Shown here: positions 25,294-37,509 of the stretch, one piece after another
Layout: the number at the start of each line of letters is the position of its first letter
Position numbering within the stretch: position 1 is the first letter of the stretch
Source: Pseudisothecium myosuroides
Lineage: Eukaryota > Streptophyta > Bryopsida > Hypnales > Lembophyllaceae
NCBI GenBank assembly: GCA_951799445.1
Contig: OX637295.1
Location: 21,762,001 to 21,826,000, forward strand
Direction: 5' to 3'
DNA length: 64,000 bases
Notes under the pieces: generated by a model
Seen by the model: only the letters and a program-made list of their open reading frames with translations
Told to the model about the DNA's origin: nothing
Database searches by the model: none
Program-made: the position numbers and the translations under genes

Positions 25294-27105
25294 CTAGTAA
25301 AATCGAATTCTTTCTCTTTTCTTTTCTGAATTATCCTCCACCATACTCTTGAATAGAAATCCTAGACTAACCAAACACACACAGCCTCCAAAAATTGTGG
25401 GAACTATCATGTACCATTGAAATTGTAATGTTGGTGTCAAGACTATACACCCTGCTATTCCAAAGGCTATTATGACAAAAAACACCGAACATGCCAAGAG
25501 GATGGATGTAACCAACAAGTTTTGGTGAAGCTTCTCCACCATGTCCTTGATAAACATTCGCCGCCTTGGCAATACGCTTCGAGCACCAAACACCACCGTT
25601 CCAATGGCAAAGTAAAATGAAAGGGCATTGAATACCCAAAACGCCCGTAGGGATACATTGTGTTGAACATCCACATAATTTATGTCTGAGCTTGAAGGAG
25701 CCAGATCCAAATACGAAGTAGTGTAGCCCAATGGTGGTTGAAGCCATGAGGCAAATGTAACACTGGCAATGAGGGCAGCACCGACAAGAATGGCATTGGC
25801 AGCATCCACATAAACTTGGCGATCTCTATAAAGATCACCAACATATCGACTCACATCATCACATTCCAAAAGTGACCTTTTGATATGCTCATAGCCATAG
25901 TCAAATGCAATTTGGATTGTAGTTTGACCATTGCATTCTTCCATGAGCTTTATCTTCTCTTTGCTTTGTAACAATTCTTTCACCACCTCTGTATGGCCCT
26001 CAGCCACAGCCGCAAAAAATGGAGAATATCCTTGTGTATTCTTGGCATTTGGATCAACATCACGCTCTCGAAGAAGTTTCACAATGTCCATCATGTTATG
26101 CTCTCTACCATGTCCTTGAATAGCTAAATGAAGAGCATTATTGTCATTTATGTCCTTCACATGAACATTAGCACCAAATGCTATTAGTCCATTGGATGTG
26201 TCAAGCCATCCATTTTTTAATGAACCGAGAAGTGGAGTCCTCCCGAGTTGGGACAAAGCATCTATATTCGCATTCCATTCCACAAGAAGTGATACAATGT
26301 TCATAGCTCCTTTCTTTGCTGCAAAGTGTAGTGGAGTTTGCCCATAGTCATCTAACGCATTAACATCAGCATTTTGCTGCAAAAGACATGTCACAACATC
26401 TAGAAATCCTTCTAATGCTGCATGATGAAGTGGAGTATATCCATATTCATCATGCAAGTTCACATTTGCCTTTTCATCTAGAAGATATGTCACAACATCT
26501 GTAGCTCCTTTGCTTGCCGCATGATGCAAGATTGTGCACTTTGCTGCATCACACATATTGACATCGTTGGCAAGAATGGTTTTGAGGATGCCAAACATGA
26601 AATCCTTTTCTTGTACCATGTACCAGAAGGCACTTTTACCAAAACTATTACAATTGCAAACGCCAGCTTTGTACTCAAGAAGGTCTTTCACTATATCTTG
26701 GTTCCCACCAACTATGGCATAGTGCAAGGCTGTTTCCACCCAAACTCTTGTTGAAGCATTGATGTCCACCCTTCCCGAGGTCAAGATGTAACGTACCATT
26801 GTTCTATCATCTATGCATACAGCCCAATGGAGAGGAGTTGATCCAAGTAACAAATGATGAGGGTCTCGAATAGGAAGACTTTTAAGATCTACACAAGGAT
26901 TAATTCTCAATTTCTTCACAACTGTAGCAGCGGAGTTGAAAAATGCAGCATCAGGAGACTCCTTGCGGAACCAACGTTTACGAATTATGCGTTCAAAGTT
27001 TGTAAGTTGCTGTTCCAAAGTCAGGGATACCCATGCAGGAGCAAGTGGACCTGTGCTACTACTTGCTCCACTAGAACTTCCAACATTTGATCCAAGAGAC
27101 GTCAT
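25294..27105 (-). CDS. Ankyrin-repeat protein with C-terminal PGG membrane domain
   Basis: 603 residues, uninterrupted. About nine ankyrin repeats cover residues 86-415 (clear cores STPLHWAV, CTILHHAASKG, GYTPLHHAALEG, GQTPLHFAAKKG, GYSPFFAAVAEG). A PGG domain follows from about 428 (VYVDAANAILVGAALIASVT), with four hydrophobic segments near 436-455, 488-508, 530-553 and 564-587 and a charged tail. The family (ACD6/ITN1-type proteins) sits in plasma or inner membranes and works in stress or defence signalling. The name-giving PGG tripeptide is changed here: residues 457-460 read PPLG. An upstream in-frame ATG exists at 27159, but TTCTTGTGTGTAG just before 27120 looks like a 3' splice site. 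I therefore start at the ATG at 27105 and infer a 5'-UTR intron. No specific ligand can be inferred. Confidence 0.9.
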   Translation of the reverse strand: MTSLGSNVGSSSGASSSTGPLAPAWVSLTLEQQLTNFERIIRKRWFRKESPDAAFFNSAATVVKKLRINPCVDLKSLPIRDPHHLLLGSTPLHWAVCIDDRTMVRYILTSGRVDINASTRVWVETALHYAIVGGNQDIVKDLLEYKAGVCNCNSFGKSAFWYMVQEKDFMFGILKTILANDVNMCDAAKCTILHHAASKGATDVVTYLLDEKANVNLHDEYGYTPLHHAALEGFLDVVTCLLQQNADVNALDDYGQTPLHFAAKKGAMNIVSLLVEWNANIDALSQLGRTPLLGSLKNGWLDTSNGLIAFGANVHVKDINDNNALHLAIQGHGREHNMMDIVKLLRERDVDPNAKNTQGYSPFFAAVAEGHTEVVKELLQSKEKIKLMEECNGQTTIQIAFDYGYEHIKRSLLECDDVSRYVGDLYRDRQVYVDAANAILVGAALIASVTFASWLQPPLGYTTSYLDLAPSSSDINYVDVQHNVSLRAFWVFNALSFYFAIGTVVFGARSVLPRRRMFIKDMVEKLHQNLLVTSILLACSVFFVIIAFGIAGCIVLTPTLQFQWYMIVPTIFGGCVCLVSLGFLFKSMVEDNSEKKRERIRFY

Positions 27106-27999
27106 CTTCTTTGACAAATATTCTACACACAAGAAACCCCCAATAAAACTATAGTCCATGATACAAAATAACTTTGACTACAATTGTAGAACATGAAAGT
27201 CTCAAATAGGGCATTCTCATGCTACAAGTATCCCAATGGCCTTGGAACTAAGATCATATTTATGATGCAAATTGTACACATAGAGAAATTATTACTATAA
27301 TGATCATTTTGAAACAAGTTTTGTAATGAATCATTTTCAAAATTGAGAACATGAAGATTGATTAATAGAAATTCTAATGTATACATAAGCTATACATTTT
27401 CAGAAAAAATCGAATAAAGAATTCATGACAAAGATTTAGAGGTTTAGAAACCTTCTTTCAAAACTAATGCAAAATTGTTTCAAAATAATGTCCATGCAAA
27501 AGCCAAAAGTGAATGAAATCACAAATGAATAGGAAAAATGTATACAAGGTGAATTTTTTTGCACTTGGACTTTAGATTATTAGATTATTTTTAGGTCCAA
27601 TGATTTGAAAATCTAAATATAGACTCAAAGTGTGTGATGTTGCTTGAAATTATTGCATGTTAAATAATTTAAAGAAAAATTAGAAAATAACATTTTCTAA
27701 TTTTGAGTTGAAAAAAATGTTTGATTTTCCTTTAAACTAAAGATGAGTGAGTTCATAGCACAAAATTATAAAAAACAAGTTTGATTTATTATTGCATTTA
27801 TATGTTTTAGTAAGCGTGACACACCATAAAAGGACTCCATTTGATAGGTTCCCAATTTCCAAGTTATCAAATTTTGAGACCACATCAAAATCAACATTTA
27901 AATATAGAGTCCAAAAGGAATGACCATTCTAAAAAGCCTACAATTCACAAAGAAATGTCAAAGTGTCAAAATTGTGAAATTGTCAATTTATGACTCTAG
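27106..27999. other. Upstream region of the ankyrin gene
   Basis: Probable 5'-UTR intron and promoter of the minus-strand gene ending at 27105; AT-rich, no other gene seen. Confidence 0.45.
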
Positions 28000-28990
28000 T
28001 TTTGGAGAATCTGTAACGTGAAAACACCCCCACATCATTCATTACTTTGAGGAAAAAGATCTCCACAGTACAAAACCACCAAAACAACTGCATTAAAGCC
28101 ACCATTCTCACCTTCCCCAGGGTCCACTTCCACACGGTCAGAAGAAGAGCTCCAGAAAGCCACGATCCAAACACAGCCTCAGAATCAAAAACGCAGCAGC
28201 AAACGTCAAAGCTCCGCTCAAAGTTCAGCACTACTGTAGTCCAAAACTCTCCTCCAAGTGACAGGACCTTGAGTTCGTCTCCAATGGAAACAAATGTCTC
28301 TTTAAAAGCTCCAGCAGCTTCTCCACAGATCAACTCTTGGATCGATCAGCCAGACGACACCGTGCAAGGACTCACAACTCCACAGCAAGGGAAGAAAGAA
28401 ACGAAAGTTAATCAGCTCTGCTCTGCTCCTTCAAACGAAAACTCCTTCGACAGCAAGATTGCGACAGCGAGCTACAGAGCCAGCATGCTTAGAAAATGAA
28501 GGGCCACTCAAGGTCTCATACTAACTTACCGTTTAAAACCGGGCTTTTCACGAGACACTTGCCTCTGTGAGGACGCGGTTGCACTCACTGTTCAGAACGC
28601 GGAGGGCTGTTCAGAACGTGGAGGCCCTGTTCAGAACGCGGAGGCCTAAAAGAGGCCCATGGACGACGAAGAATCTTTCTATTTACAGTAAAACACGAGT
28701 GCATATGTTCATCCTTGGAGTTTTGTGCACAAGAAGGGAGGTCTGGCACAGTAGTTTGACCCCAATGAGTTTAACAATGGCTAATTTAAAAGTAGATGAT
28801 TCAACCTGTACCAAAACCACTGAGACGGCACCGTCGCTTCAACTCTGTGTTAACACATTGCAACTCCAGCTCAACCGGCTCGGTATGCATTGAAGTTTTT
28901 GTACCACATCTTCATCAGTTGCAGGGATTTGTTCTGATTGCATCAGTTCTTGAGTTCGACTGGGGTGACTCTCAGATTTGCAGGCTATAA
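28000..28990. other. GC-richer island, possible exon remnants
   Basis: Composition rises well above the flanks. On the minus strand a frame of about 100 codons (28333 down) ends at a good donor, GGGGAAG/GTGAGA near 28108, and a second donor-like ACG/GTAAGTTAG lies near 28533. On the plus strand 28047-28499 is open for 150 codons and Ser/Thr/Gln-rich. I recognise no domain on either strand and cannot choose between them; it may be a decayed gene. Confidence 0.35.
28588..28647 (+). repeat. Three tandem copies of CTGTTCAGAACGCGGAGG
   Basis: Copies start at 28588, 28607 and 28627 (period 19-20) and differ at one or two bases. Confidence 0.85.
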
Positions 28991-28999
28991 AATGAAGCG

Positions 29000-30624
29000 A
29001 ATTTTGCAGGTTTTATGTAATTATGGCTAGGTTGTTGTGGACTGCCATACCAACTTTGGGCCTCTTTGCCCCTAGACAGTTAGTTTTTTTGGCTTTCTGG
29101 TGCCAGATTGCACCCGAAAAAAATAATTTGGCTAAAAAATGGCAAAAATCCATGAAGTTTTTTGCCTAAAAACTTCAAATTAAAAAAAAAAATCTTAGAT
29201 GAAATCGCCAAATTTGGTGGATGAAAACAAAACTATAGACATGTGATATGTGCTTATGTGATATTTTCTATCCAATATGTGGATGAACGCTGAAATTTGG
29301 AGCTCCACTGTAGCATTTTATATCACCACTCTGGCACTTCATAAAAAATGAAAAAAAAAACCTTGCCCCTAAAGGCTGGGCCAATTCTCCTTGAATCCGA
29401 CTGCATAAAATTTCACCCCTTTTTAGGTTTAAGGTTGTCCTCAACTTCTCATTAGAATGAGATTACAGGAGGCAACCCATTCCCGATCGCCCCCCATTTT
29501 GGCAATGTAGACTGTTTTCTTTCCGATTAGCAAGAGATGAATAGAGATTAATTATGGTGCAGTTCCCGATGCAGTTGAGGCGCATTTTAATTGGCTACAA
29601 GTCTCTCAATATTGCAACTAGCCCTTGATCAATTTTGTTTTCAACCCATGGTTAGAAATAGCAAGCCCTACATTACCGGTATAGGAGGAATAGAATCTTC
29701 CGCTAAAAAATTCTTAGAAATTCACATATTGAGTAAAAAAAAATTTGAAAAATTATGGAACCCTTCCAAATTGTATTTCTGCACACGGAAAAATTTCCTC
29801 AATGAAGAAATCTGCTCTAGAGATACGTGTAACCAATTAAGTGATCAAAAATGGGTTGCCCCTTATAACAGGGGCCAATTCTCCCATATGTAAAGGCCTT
29901 GAGGCCAAGAAGCTGGGCCAGTTCAATAAAACTACTTAGAAAATTTCAGCTCCCCTCTCTCTCTTCAAAGTCACTTTACACCTACAGGCCAGGCCAATTC
30001 TCTTTGAGGCTGATTGCACAAACTCCAATGGATCTAATTACCTAAAAAATAATAATATCTTATAGGAAAGCTTTTTAATTGAAATCGAATATTGGTCCTG
30101 AGGCCAAGATATGACCTTCCATACGCAATGCACCCAATTCATCAAGTTTGACTTATATTAGATCATGTCTTTTTTGAATAAAAAATTCATTCCACCAAAT
30201 TGGCATGGCCTCTAGGTATAAAGCGGCTCTTAGATGTATCACAAAGTACAATCGAGCTCAATAATCTTACAAATTGCCCATTGTGCCATTCAACAATTTT
30301 GCATAATATGGAATACAATTGACATTTTTCATCTTGCATAATTAACATTTAAATTTTATGCAATCCCATTCCAGCATACCAAATTTTAGATTCAAAGAAG
30401 CAAAAATTTCATTTTTGGTGGATTGTTTCATTTAATATTCATGACTTTACATGATAATTGATTGAAAAACATTGGTGGTGAATTTTAAAATTTGATTGCA
30501 TAAATATTTAGGAAACATCCTCATGTACTGTACATCTTTCAAATTAAAAAACACCCCATTAAGTAATAAAAATATTATTTGTGAAGAATTCAATGTGAGG
30601 TGTCACATGACCACACTTTGTCAA
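29000..30624. other. Spacer with a 50-bp direct repeat
   Basis: No gene seen. The phrase GGCYRGGCCAATTCTCYTTGA recurs at about 29377 and 29988 with matching flanks (about 50 bp each), and a fragment is near 29872. Confidence 0.45.
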
Positions 30625-31565
30625 TTAACCCCTAAAGGACCGAGGCTTTTTTTCCATTAAACAACACTCAAAACTGCCATTTCTATTGCAAAGAGCAAGA
30701 AACTTTAAAAATTGTTTTTTATTCCATATCTAACCGTAGGATCTTATATTAGACTAGTATAGGTATACGTGGAAGAAATTTCAAGAACTTTGACCACCTA
30801 GATTGCAAGATATTTGCATCCAAAGTGAAAAATACAAGTTTTTTACATCTTGTATGACTACATTTTTGGCTTTGAATCTTCTTAACTTAAAATTTTTGTA
30901 CTACTGATTTTGATTTTTTTAACTTTTTATGTTGAGTATTTCAGTTGAGAATCTAGTAAAAAAAATTCAAAAAACCCCCCTTGAATTTTCACTCATTAAA
31001 AAATTGTTAAGCAAAAGTAGGTTCAAGAATGAAGGAAAAACAAAATCATTAATAGCTTTAAGATGGAATTGAAACACAATAATCTCAATAGTGAGATTGT
31101 TTTAGCAAGAAAATTTAACCATATCTAACAATTTTTTTGGAAAATTGTAAAAATTGCATTAAAAAATGAATCCTATGTGAGTTACTTTTTCAAGAAGATG
31201 CTTAGATTGCCCAAAAAACTAAGATTGTCCATAACTTTTTCATCATAAGTCCAAATTGAATGAATCAAAACTTCATGTGTAGATAAAAATTTAATATTTT
31301 AGGAAAATTTCAAAAAAAAATTACTTTGACTTTTTGTGATTTTTTTGTGTTGCCTTCTAATATTTGTTTTTGGCTTATTGTGCCATAACTTTTGCTCCCG
31401 GGCACCAATTGAAATGAAAATTGTATATCCACAAAGCTCTCACAAAACTACACAATCTAAAAAAAAATTCAAAAAATTTCACTACAAATTGAGACAATAA
31501 GAACCTGCCCGGTCACCCAGACCCAAATTATCTCCAAAGGGGACAAACGGTCCTTTAGGGGTTAA
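30625..31565. mobile_element. TTAA-family element 10
   Basis: TTAACCCCTAAAGGACCGAG at the left, GGTCCTTTAGGGGTTAA at the right, 941 bp. Module order matches element 7 but the copy is more diverged, and the GGGCAG motif has decayed. Confidence 0.85.
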
Positions 31566-32030
31566 ATATCTTTATATTTTAACCATATTTTTGGCAAAGT
31601 AATTGTATCAATAGGCAAATATAGACGATCAAGCAAGGACTTGCGCCCACAACCAATCTAAAGCAATCCCCGCCCTTGTCTTACTCAAGCACTCCAAGCC
31701 CTTCAACGGCCAACTATAAAGCAATACCTTCTTTGACCAAGAACATATCCACCTCCAATAAGCCATGTGTGAGCTTTATATTCAAAATGGTGAGCAACTA
31801 ACATTTGACAATTTCATGAAAGTGGTGGCAACATATCCACCTTTTACTTTTGCACACTAGTTGAATGCTAATGTTATCAATTTTTTGTCCAATTTTGGAT
31901 CCTCTATTTTCACACTCCAACCAGTTATTATCCAAAAGGCACTAGCTAATTATAATCTAACTTGTTGTTCTTCTCGCACAGTCAGGTTGGCATTTTTGCA
32001 AGCTAACAACGGAAATAAAAATCTCTATTG
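31566..32030. other. Spacer with interrupted coding-like sequence
   Basis: Plus-strand translation shows protein-like stretches (MCELYIQNGEQLTFDNFMK; INFLSNFGSSIFTLQ) broken by stops. It ends at the pogo-like TIR at 32031, so it could be a decayed transposase, but I cannot show this. Confidence 0.3.
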
Positions 32031-32796
32031 CAGTAGAACCTCTAATAAGAATTGGGCTAGGACTAATCTGACACATTACGGTATAGAGGTTATTATTAAC
32101 CCCTAAAGTCCCAAAGTCCCTACAGGCAATTCTTGGGATTTCGGGTAGGCTTGTGTAATCACAATTTTTGACCTGATTTTTTGAAACTTTTTTTGAAGAT
32201 AGGAAATCTGATTAGCTTTATGGGAATATAATTTGTATTCCAATTGGTGCCCGCGAGCAAAAGTTATGCCACTTTAAGTCCAAAAAGCAACTCAAGGGGC
32301 TACCCAAAAAAATCACAAAAAAAGGAATTTTTTTAGTTTTTCATTTTTTTTTCTCAAAGATTATGTTTTTGTCTACATTTGAAGCTTTGATTCATTCTAT
32401 TTGGACAAGTGATGAGAAAGTTATGGACAATCTTGTTTTTTGGGCAATCTAAGGATCGATGTTCTTGAAGAAAAACATATTGTCCAACTTTAAATGCTAA
32501 TATCTTCCAATCCATATAGTCAAATTTGATGAAATTTTTACCAAATTATCTTAGACAAGTGAAGTACAAGATCCTATAAATAGTTTTTAAAATTAAAAAA
32601 AATGTTTTTTCTGCTTTCTTGGATGAATGCAACAAAAATGACAGTTTTGAGTGGATTTTGACAAAAAAAAATGGCCTTGGGACTTTAGGGGTTAAAGGAA
32701 GATCAAATGTTTGCATTCATGACCTTTGAATGCGGCCTTGTCTACAACTGAACTGACACATTACTTTAGAGAGGTTGCTTATTAGAGGTTCTACTA
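32031..32796. mobile_element. Pogo/Emigrant-like MITE carrying a TTAA-family insert
   Basis: Ends CAGTAGAACCTCTAATAAG and CTTATTAGAGGTTCTACTA form an 18-bp inverted repeat similar to plant pogo-type MITE ends. The TTAA element at 32096-32695 lies inside. Short direct repeats (CTGACACATTAC) lie on both sides of that insert. Confidence 0.6.
32096..32695. mobile_element. TTAA-family element 11
   Basis: TTAACCCCTAAAGTCCCAAA at the left, GGGACTTTAGGGGTTAA at the right, 600 bp. A degenerate GGGGCTACCC lies 201 bp from the left end, where other copies have GGGCAG repeats. Confidence 0.85.
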
Positions 32797-33386
32797 TACT
32801 AAGAGCATCTCCTGCAGCCCTCCAGATATCTCCTTGTCCTCTAATATTGGGATGAAAAGCAGTCAATTCTAGTGTATGTCAAGCTCGACCTTTACTTTCC
32901 CCTCTCAAGTAAGCCATATTTGAAGGGGTCACTAACCCCTCTACACGCTACATATTGTCTTGGAATTAGCAAGTCGTCGTAATAAATGATAAGTTTACTT
33001 ATTACTTTTGCAAGTTTTGTGACTTGTGATTGGTTGGGAATATATTTTTGGGAGTTGTGTGACTTGTGATTGATTGGAAGTATATTTTATGGAGTTGTGT
33101 TGTTGGGGATACAAGTGGCCATCCCCTCTACATTGGACAGATCTTGATTCAAGGAGGTAGGATAGCTAGAGGGCGACTGAGGGACTGATTAATTAATGGA
33201 CCGTGATCTTTGGCTTTCGCTTGCAAGCGCGCTTGAAAAGCGTATCACTGCAGTGAGTGAGAATGTCGCAGGCGAGTTGCATGTAAAGAACCTCTCCCCT
33301 GTATTATCAAGCAACTCACATTCCATCTCCACAACAATCTTTGATGCCTGATCTATCAGCTACCGTTCTCATCTCCGTCTTCCAAT
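32797..33386. other. Spacer, GC content rising towards 33.2 kb
   Basis: Begins with AGAGCATCTCCTGCAG, a MITE-like end without a visible partner. 33180-33386 is near 50% GC and may be the promoter or leader of the small open frame that follows. Confidence 0.4.
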
Positions 33387-33563
33387 ATGTCGTCTGAGCA
33401 CAAGTTCACGTATACTAGCACAGTGCCTCTCGATGTCTCATGGAAGATTTTGAAGAAGGGAGACCAGCTTCTGCCCCCCTCTTCTGCCCAAATTCTTTGC
33501 AAAGATCGAGCCTCTTGGAGGGTGATGGTGGTGCGGGCACTATTCAGTTGTGACCCTCGGTGA
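33387..33563 (+). CDS. Small open reading frame, 58 residues, unknown (possible first exon)
   Basis: Starts at the ATG at 33387 (MSSEHKFTYTSTVPLDVSWK...) in a short GC-richer island and ends at the TGA at 33561-33563. GGTGAAG/GTAACG at the 3' end could be a splice donor instead, making this the first exon of a lost or distant gene. I do not recognise the protein. A 72-codon frame on the opposite strand overlaps it, so the coding strand is not certain. Confidence 0.28.
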   Translation: MSSEHKFTYTSTVPLDVSWKILKKGDQLLPPSSAQILCKDRASWRVMVVRALFSCDPR

Positions 33564-33619
33564 AGGTAACGCAAGGAGTGCTTTTGATTTTTTTAAGTAG
33601 ATGATTCACACTGAGTAGC

Positions 33620-33831
33620 CACACCCTATTCCATCCCTGCACCCAATGCCGTCCGAATGCTGTCCATTATGCATTTATTTTAGAACAAGAATTTAGGATT
33701 GCACATGAACTCTTATCACCTAGCCCCCAAAAGATGAGAGATCATGTACCCTCCTGGATTCTTGTTCTGAAATAAATGCGTGGATGGCATTTGGACGGCA
33801 TTGGGTGGATATAGGGACGGAATAGGGTGTG
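33620..33831. mobile_element. MITE with about 70-bp inverted arms
   Basis: Ends CACACCCTATTCCATCCCTG and CAGGGATGGAATAGGGTGTG-like complement. The arms continue through GCCGTCCGAATGC and ATTTATTTTAGAACAAGAAT. 212 bp in total; it would fold into a single hairpin. Confidence 0.8.
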
Positions 33832-33922
33832 TCTACCTTATGCCTCCAAAATTGGTTTCTATGCTAACCAGCTCAACCTTACATGGGATTAAATCCTTGG
33901 TGTTTTGATGCTTAAATCTACT

Positions 33923-35135
33923 GAACAAATAGAGAGGTTCCATAGGCTTTTTTTAATCATAAAACTTCTCATTCATCCAAAGCAATGCTTGACTTTTAGA
34001 AAAAATCCTTTTATGGAATGATAAATTTGATGAAATTGAGGTAAATAATAGACACTTGTAAAGATATAAGCTAAAATATGCAAAAATGTTTAACACGATA
34101 TTGTTTTTATTAGTTACTAAAAAAATAAAACTATCTTTTAATTTATCAAAATGACTTTTCATATAGCAAAGTGTAGTGAACTCTAGATATTTTAGAAGTT
34201 CCTTCCTAAATCATTTATAAAATCTCTCAATTATAAATCAATATTTTGCCAACCAAAGGTTCTAAATGCACACAAGTATGGCTTCATCATTGAAAAAATA
34301 ATCTTCTACCGATTTTCCTATAAAATATTTGTATTGTTGGTAGACCATTATATTTCAAAAAATTTAATAGTGAATATTATATTATGTCAATTAATTTAAA
34401 AATTAATAAAAATTAAAATGATTATATAATTATAGATATAATGTAATTAATTGATTAACCAATTTTCAAATTTTATCTTAGAAATTTAGAATTTTCATTG
34501 AACAACCTTTCAATTTTTTAAATTCATTGATTTATCAATTAAAGATTCACAAATACATAATTTTTTAGAATTCTAAATTCACACATTTAGAGATTTTGGA
34601 GATTTAAACATTTAAAGGTTTTATATCTTCAACAATTCAAAATTTCATAATTAGAATTTGTATATTAATCATAATCTTTACAAAAAGAGTGCTAATCCTT
34701 CTATCTATAGAAGATGTGCTATTTTTGTGCTTTATCACATTTGCTATAATCCTTGGTGCTACTAACAGCTTATTCAAATATAAAATATTTAATAAATAAA
34801 AAATTTAGGTCTAATTTATAAATTTTAAATGTTAATAGTTTATGAAATATTAGAGCCATAAATTTTTAAATATACAAAATTTACAAAAAAATATAATTGA
34901 TTAATTGATTACAAATTACAAATTACAAATTTTATAACTAGAAATTTATTTATTGTTAAATTTGAAAATTCACTAGTTTCAAGATTTTGCAATGTTGAAT
35001 AAATAGAAGTCATTGATAGTTATTAAAAAAACACTTAAAGCCTTTGTATTGAAATAACACCGTAAGTAACCTTCCTATCCATGCAAAACATGTAAAAATG
35101 GGTTATTTGGGGGGCCTTTGAGGTTCAAGATAACC
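33923..35135. repeat. Old dispersed repeat, copy 2 (uninterrupted)
   Basis: Homologous to 12826-13926 plus 16408-16545. It shows what the locus at 13.9 kb looked like before the 2.48-kb transposon inserted. Confidence 0.7.
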
Positions 35136-35509
35136 TTTTATGTCTTCCTGCAAAACTCAATTGTGACTATTTTTTTTGGTCTTTGGATCGCTAACCTTTG
35201 TTCTGTCTTGTAGGTGGGCCAATTAAAAAAATTGTCTATTAGGTTCCTAAAGTAATAGTTGAAATTCTCAAGTAAAGCTAGTAGATTGTGCGAAATCTTC
35301 CTTTTTACTTTTGAAATTTGGCAAGAATGACAATAGTACAATATAGTGCACAACTGTAAAAATACTATGATTGGATGCAAAAGTTTTACTCTAAAAAATA
35401 TCAAAGTATGTCAAATAGGGCCAGAAAAGAAACTTCTCTCTGAACTTCAAACAATCCAAGGAACCTAACTTTCCAATCAAGATATTACATTAGAGAAATT
35501 CTGACCGCC
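35136..35509. other. Spacer, nothing recognised
   Basis: AT-rich; an 88-codon minus-strand frame has no recognisable content. Confidence 0.4.
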
Positions 35510-36752
35510 GCTCCAAAGTGACCAAACCAGTCTATTAATCGCTTGAGAATTAGTAGGGGCATTTAGCCACAGTGCATTGTCAGATTGTGTGAATATCGCG
35601 AAAGACATCAAGACTCCAATAATGAGGGTGTAGTAAAAGTCTATTAGATAATCAGCCGCTTGAGAATACAAGGTGATTAATTGGCAAATTATTCAAATTC
35701 AGTGAAATTAAGCCAAATGAAGTGGATTTTTCAAGCTAGTTGCCAAAAAATTGAAGAATTCTTAGGTTTTCAAGACTTCCTTCAAAAGCCACTTTGATTT
35801 AGGTGTGCAATGATGGGAAGAGAAGCTCCTTATGTACACTTGGGGTGGTAGGAGGTAGAACAACCCATGTGGGATATGTAATTTAGAATTTGTAGTTTCT
35901 CAACCACTCATAATTAAGTTTAAAGTAGGAATTGTGTTAAAACTAAAATTTCAAACCTCATTTAGGCATAGTAGAATAACTTTTTTCAAAAAACTTTGAA
36001 CTGAAAAAAGTTGGAAAATTAAGCGAGTTTTCATCTCCAATAATCATTTTGAGGTTTAGAGCCTCCAATAAAAAGTTATGGACAAAATTCAGAGAAGGTA
36101 TTTGAAAATGTCAAAAAAAATCTCCTGTTCAACCCCTTTTAGAATTTTGTCCATAAATTTTTATTGGAGGCTCTAAAACTCAAAAGGATTTTTGGAGATG
36201 AAAACTAGCTTAATTCTCCAACTTTGTTTAGTCCAAAGTTTTTTGAAAAAATTCATTCTACTATGCCTAAATGAGGTCTGAAATTCTTGGTTTAACTCAA
36301 TTCCTGCATTTGACAATGAGTGATCTCTCTTCTAAATATCCCATATACTTTGAAGATTCATCATGGACAATTGATTTCTCTATAAAAAATAACCTCTTTA
36401 TCCATCCTCCTCACCAATTGTCAATGAATTAAGTCTATCATGATGCCACTTAAAAATATCTTGATGGTAGATGTCCTTGGACTATTTTTGACATTTGCTT
36501 TTTTTTTCATAACTTGGTTAGAAAACAAGGCATGCAACAATCAGGGTTAAGATGCATTACAATACCTAAACCTTGATTATTTAACCACTTGTACTTGGAT
36601 TTTAAACAATTGATAGTCATCGGACATCGCAACTTTAGGCAATTGACTATAGGGGAAAAACAAATCATGAAGCAAAGTTAAATGTAATCATGGGGTTCAT
36701 TCAACTGCTCTGGAGTGGCCCTCCAGAGGGCTGATAATTTCTCCAATAATAT
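35510..36752. mobile_element. Foldback element, copy A
   Basis: Resembles 37510-38820 throughout (CCAGTCTATTAA and GATTGTGTGAATATCGCGAAA at the left; CCCTCCAGAGGGCTGATAATT at the right). The centre, about 35870-36350, is a long imperfect inverted repeat: CATTTAGGCATAGTAGAATAA and GTTATGGACAAAATTC both recur as complements. No transposase. Confidence 0.7.
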
Positions 36753-37509
36753 TCAAACAAGAGAATGATGAGAACAACACTTTTGTCTTTTGTGACAAAA
36801 AATGTCAAGAGTTTTGAGTCGCCCAAAATTCTAATTAGGCTCATCTCAAGAGGTGGTCTAGACTATAATTTCAAGGACCTTAGGGCTAATTGGCTCATAG
36901 CCAATCTTTTTTAAAAAAAACTTACATTATGAGCTACCCTAGTTTAGAAAATATCCTATACTAAAAAAATAGATTGGACAAATTTGTGACCTCTATTAAA
37001 TAAATTTTTTTTTATCGATGTCCATAAATTAAAAAAAATTCATAAATCAATTTGTCTACCAACTTCCATTGTCTTTATGCTACCTCCAATGGCCGGCCTT
37101 TCAAAAAACAAGTCATTAGCCATGATGTTTTCTTCTAGGCTTCTCAATCTGAGTGTAAAGAGGGCTTGAGTGGAGTGAAGTGTGCTTCATTAGTGTCACA
37201 CACATGAGGCTAGGGGCAATAGTCGGCTCCTGAGGATGAAACAATTGCTGAGTGAGGTCCCAGTCTAGTGGTAAGCAGCTACTGAAAGGGAAAAATTGTC
37301 TGTGAACAGTGTCCTGAATAGCATCAGCTTCTAGCATGGCTAAAAGCAGCTCCTTATTTTCGGAGGGTTTGAGCAAAGACGCCCGAAGTAGCTCTTGTCA
37401 ACAAGTTTCATCCAAGGCAATGGCTGCAAACGACTTTAAAGCCGCATATGCGCGAGACTATTTACAACTCTACAATGACAAGCTTTGAAGTTTGACTCTA
37501 TAAACGGAA
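36753..37509. other. Segment between the foldback copies with a coding-like island
   Basis: On the minus strand 37393-37116 is open for about 92 codons and reads like protein (LLKPSENKELLLAMLEADAI, then DLTQQLFHP). The GC content is above its flanks. No domain recognised and no clear start or splice site; possibly a captured gene fragment. Confidence 0.3.

Noticed and set aside
27106..27159. Upstream ATG for the ankyrin protein at 27159
   Set aside because: TTTCTTGTGTGTAG just before the second ATG looks like a 3' splice site, and the first 18 residues do not fit the family start.
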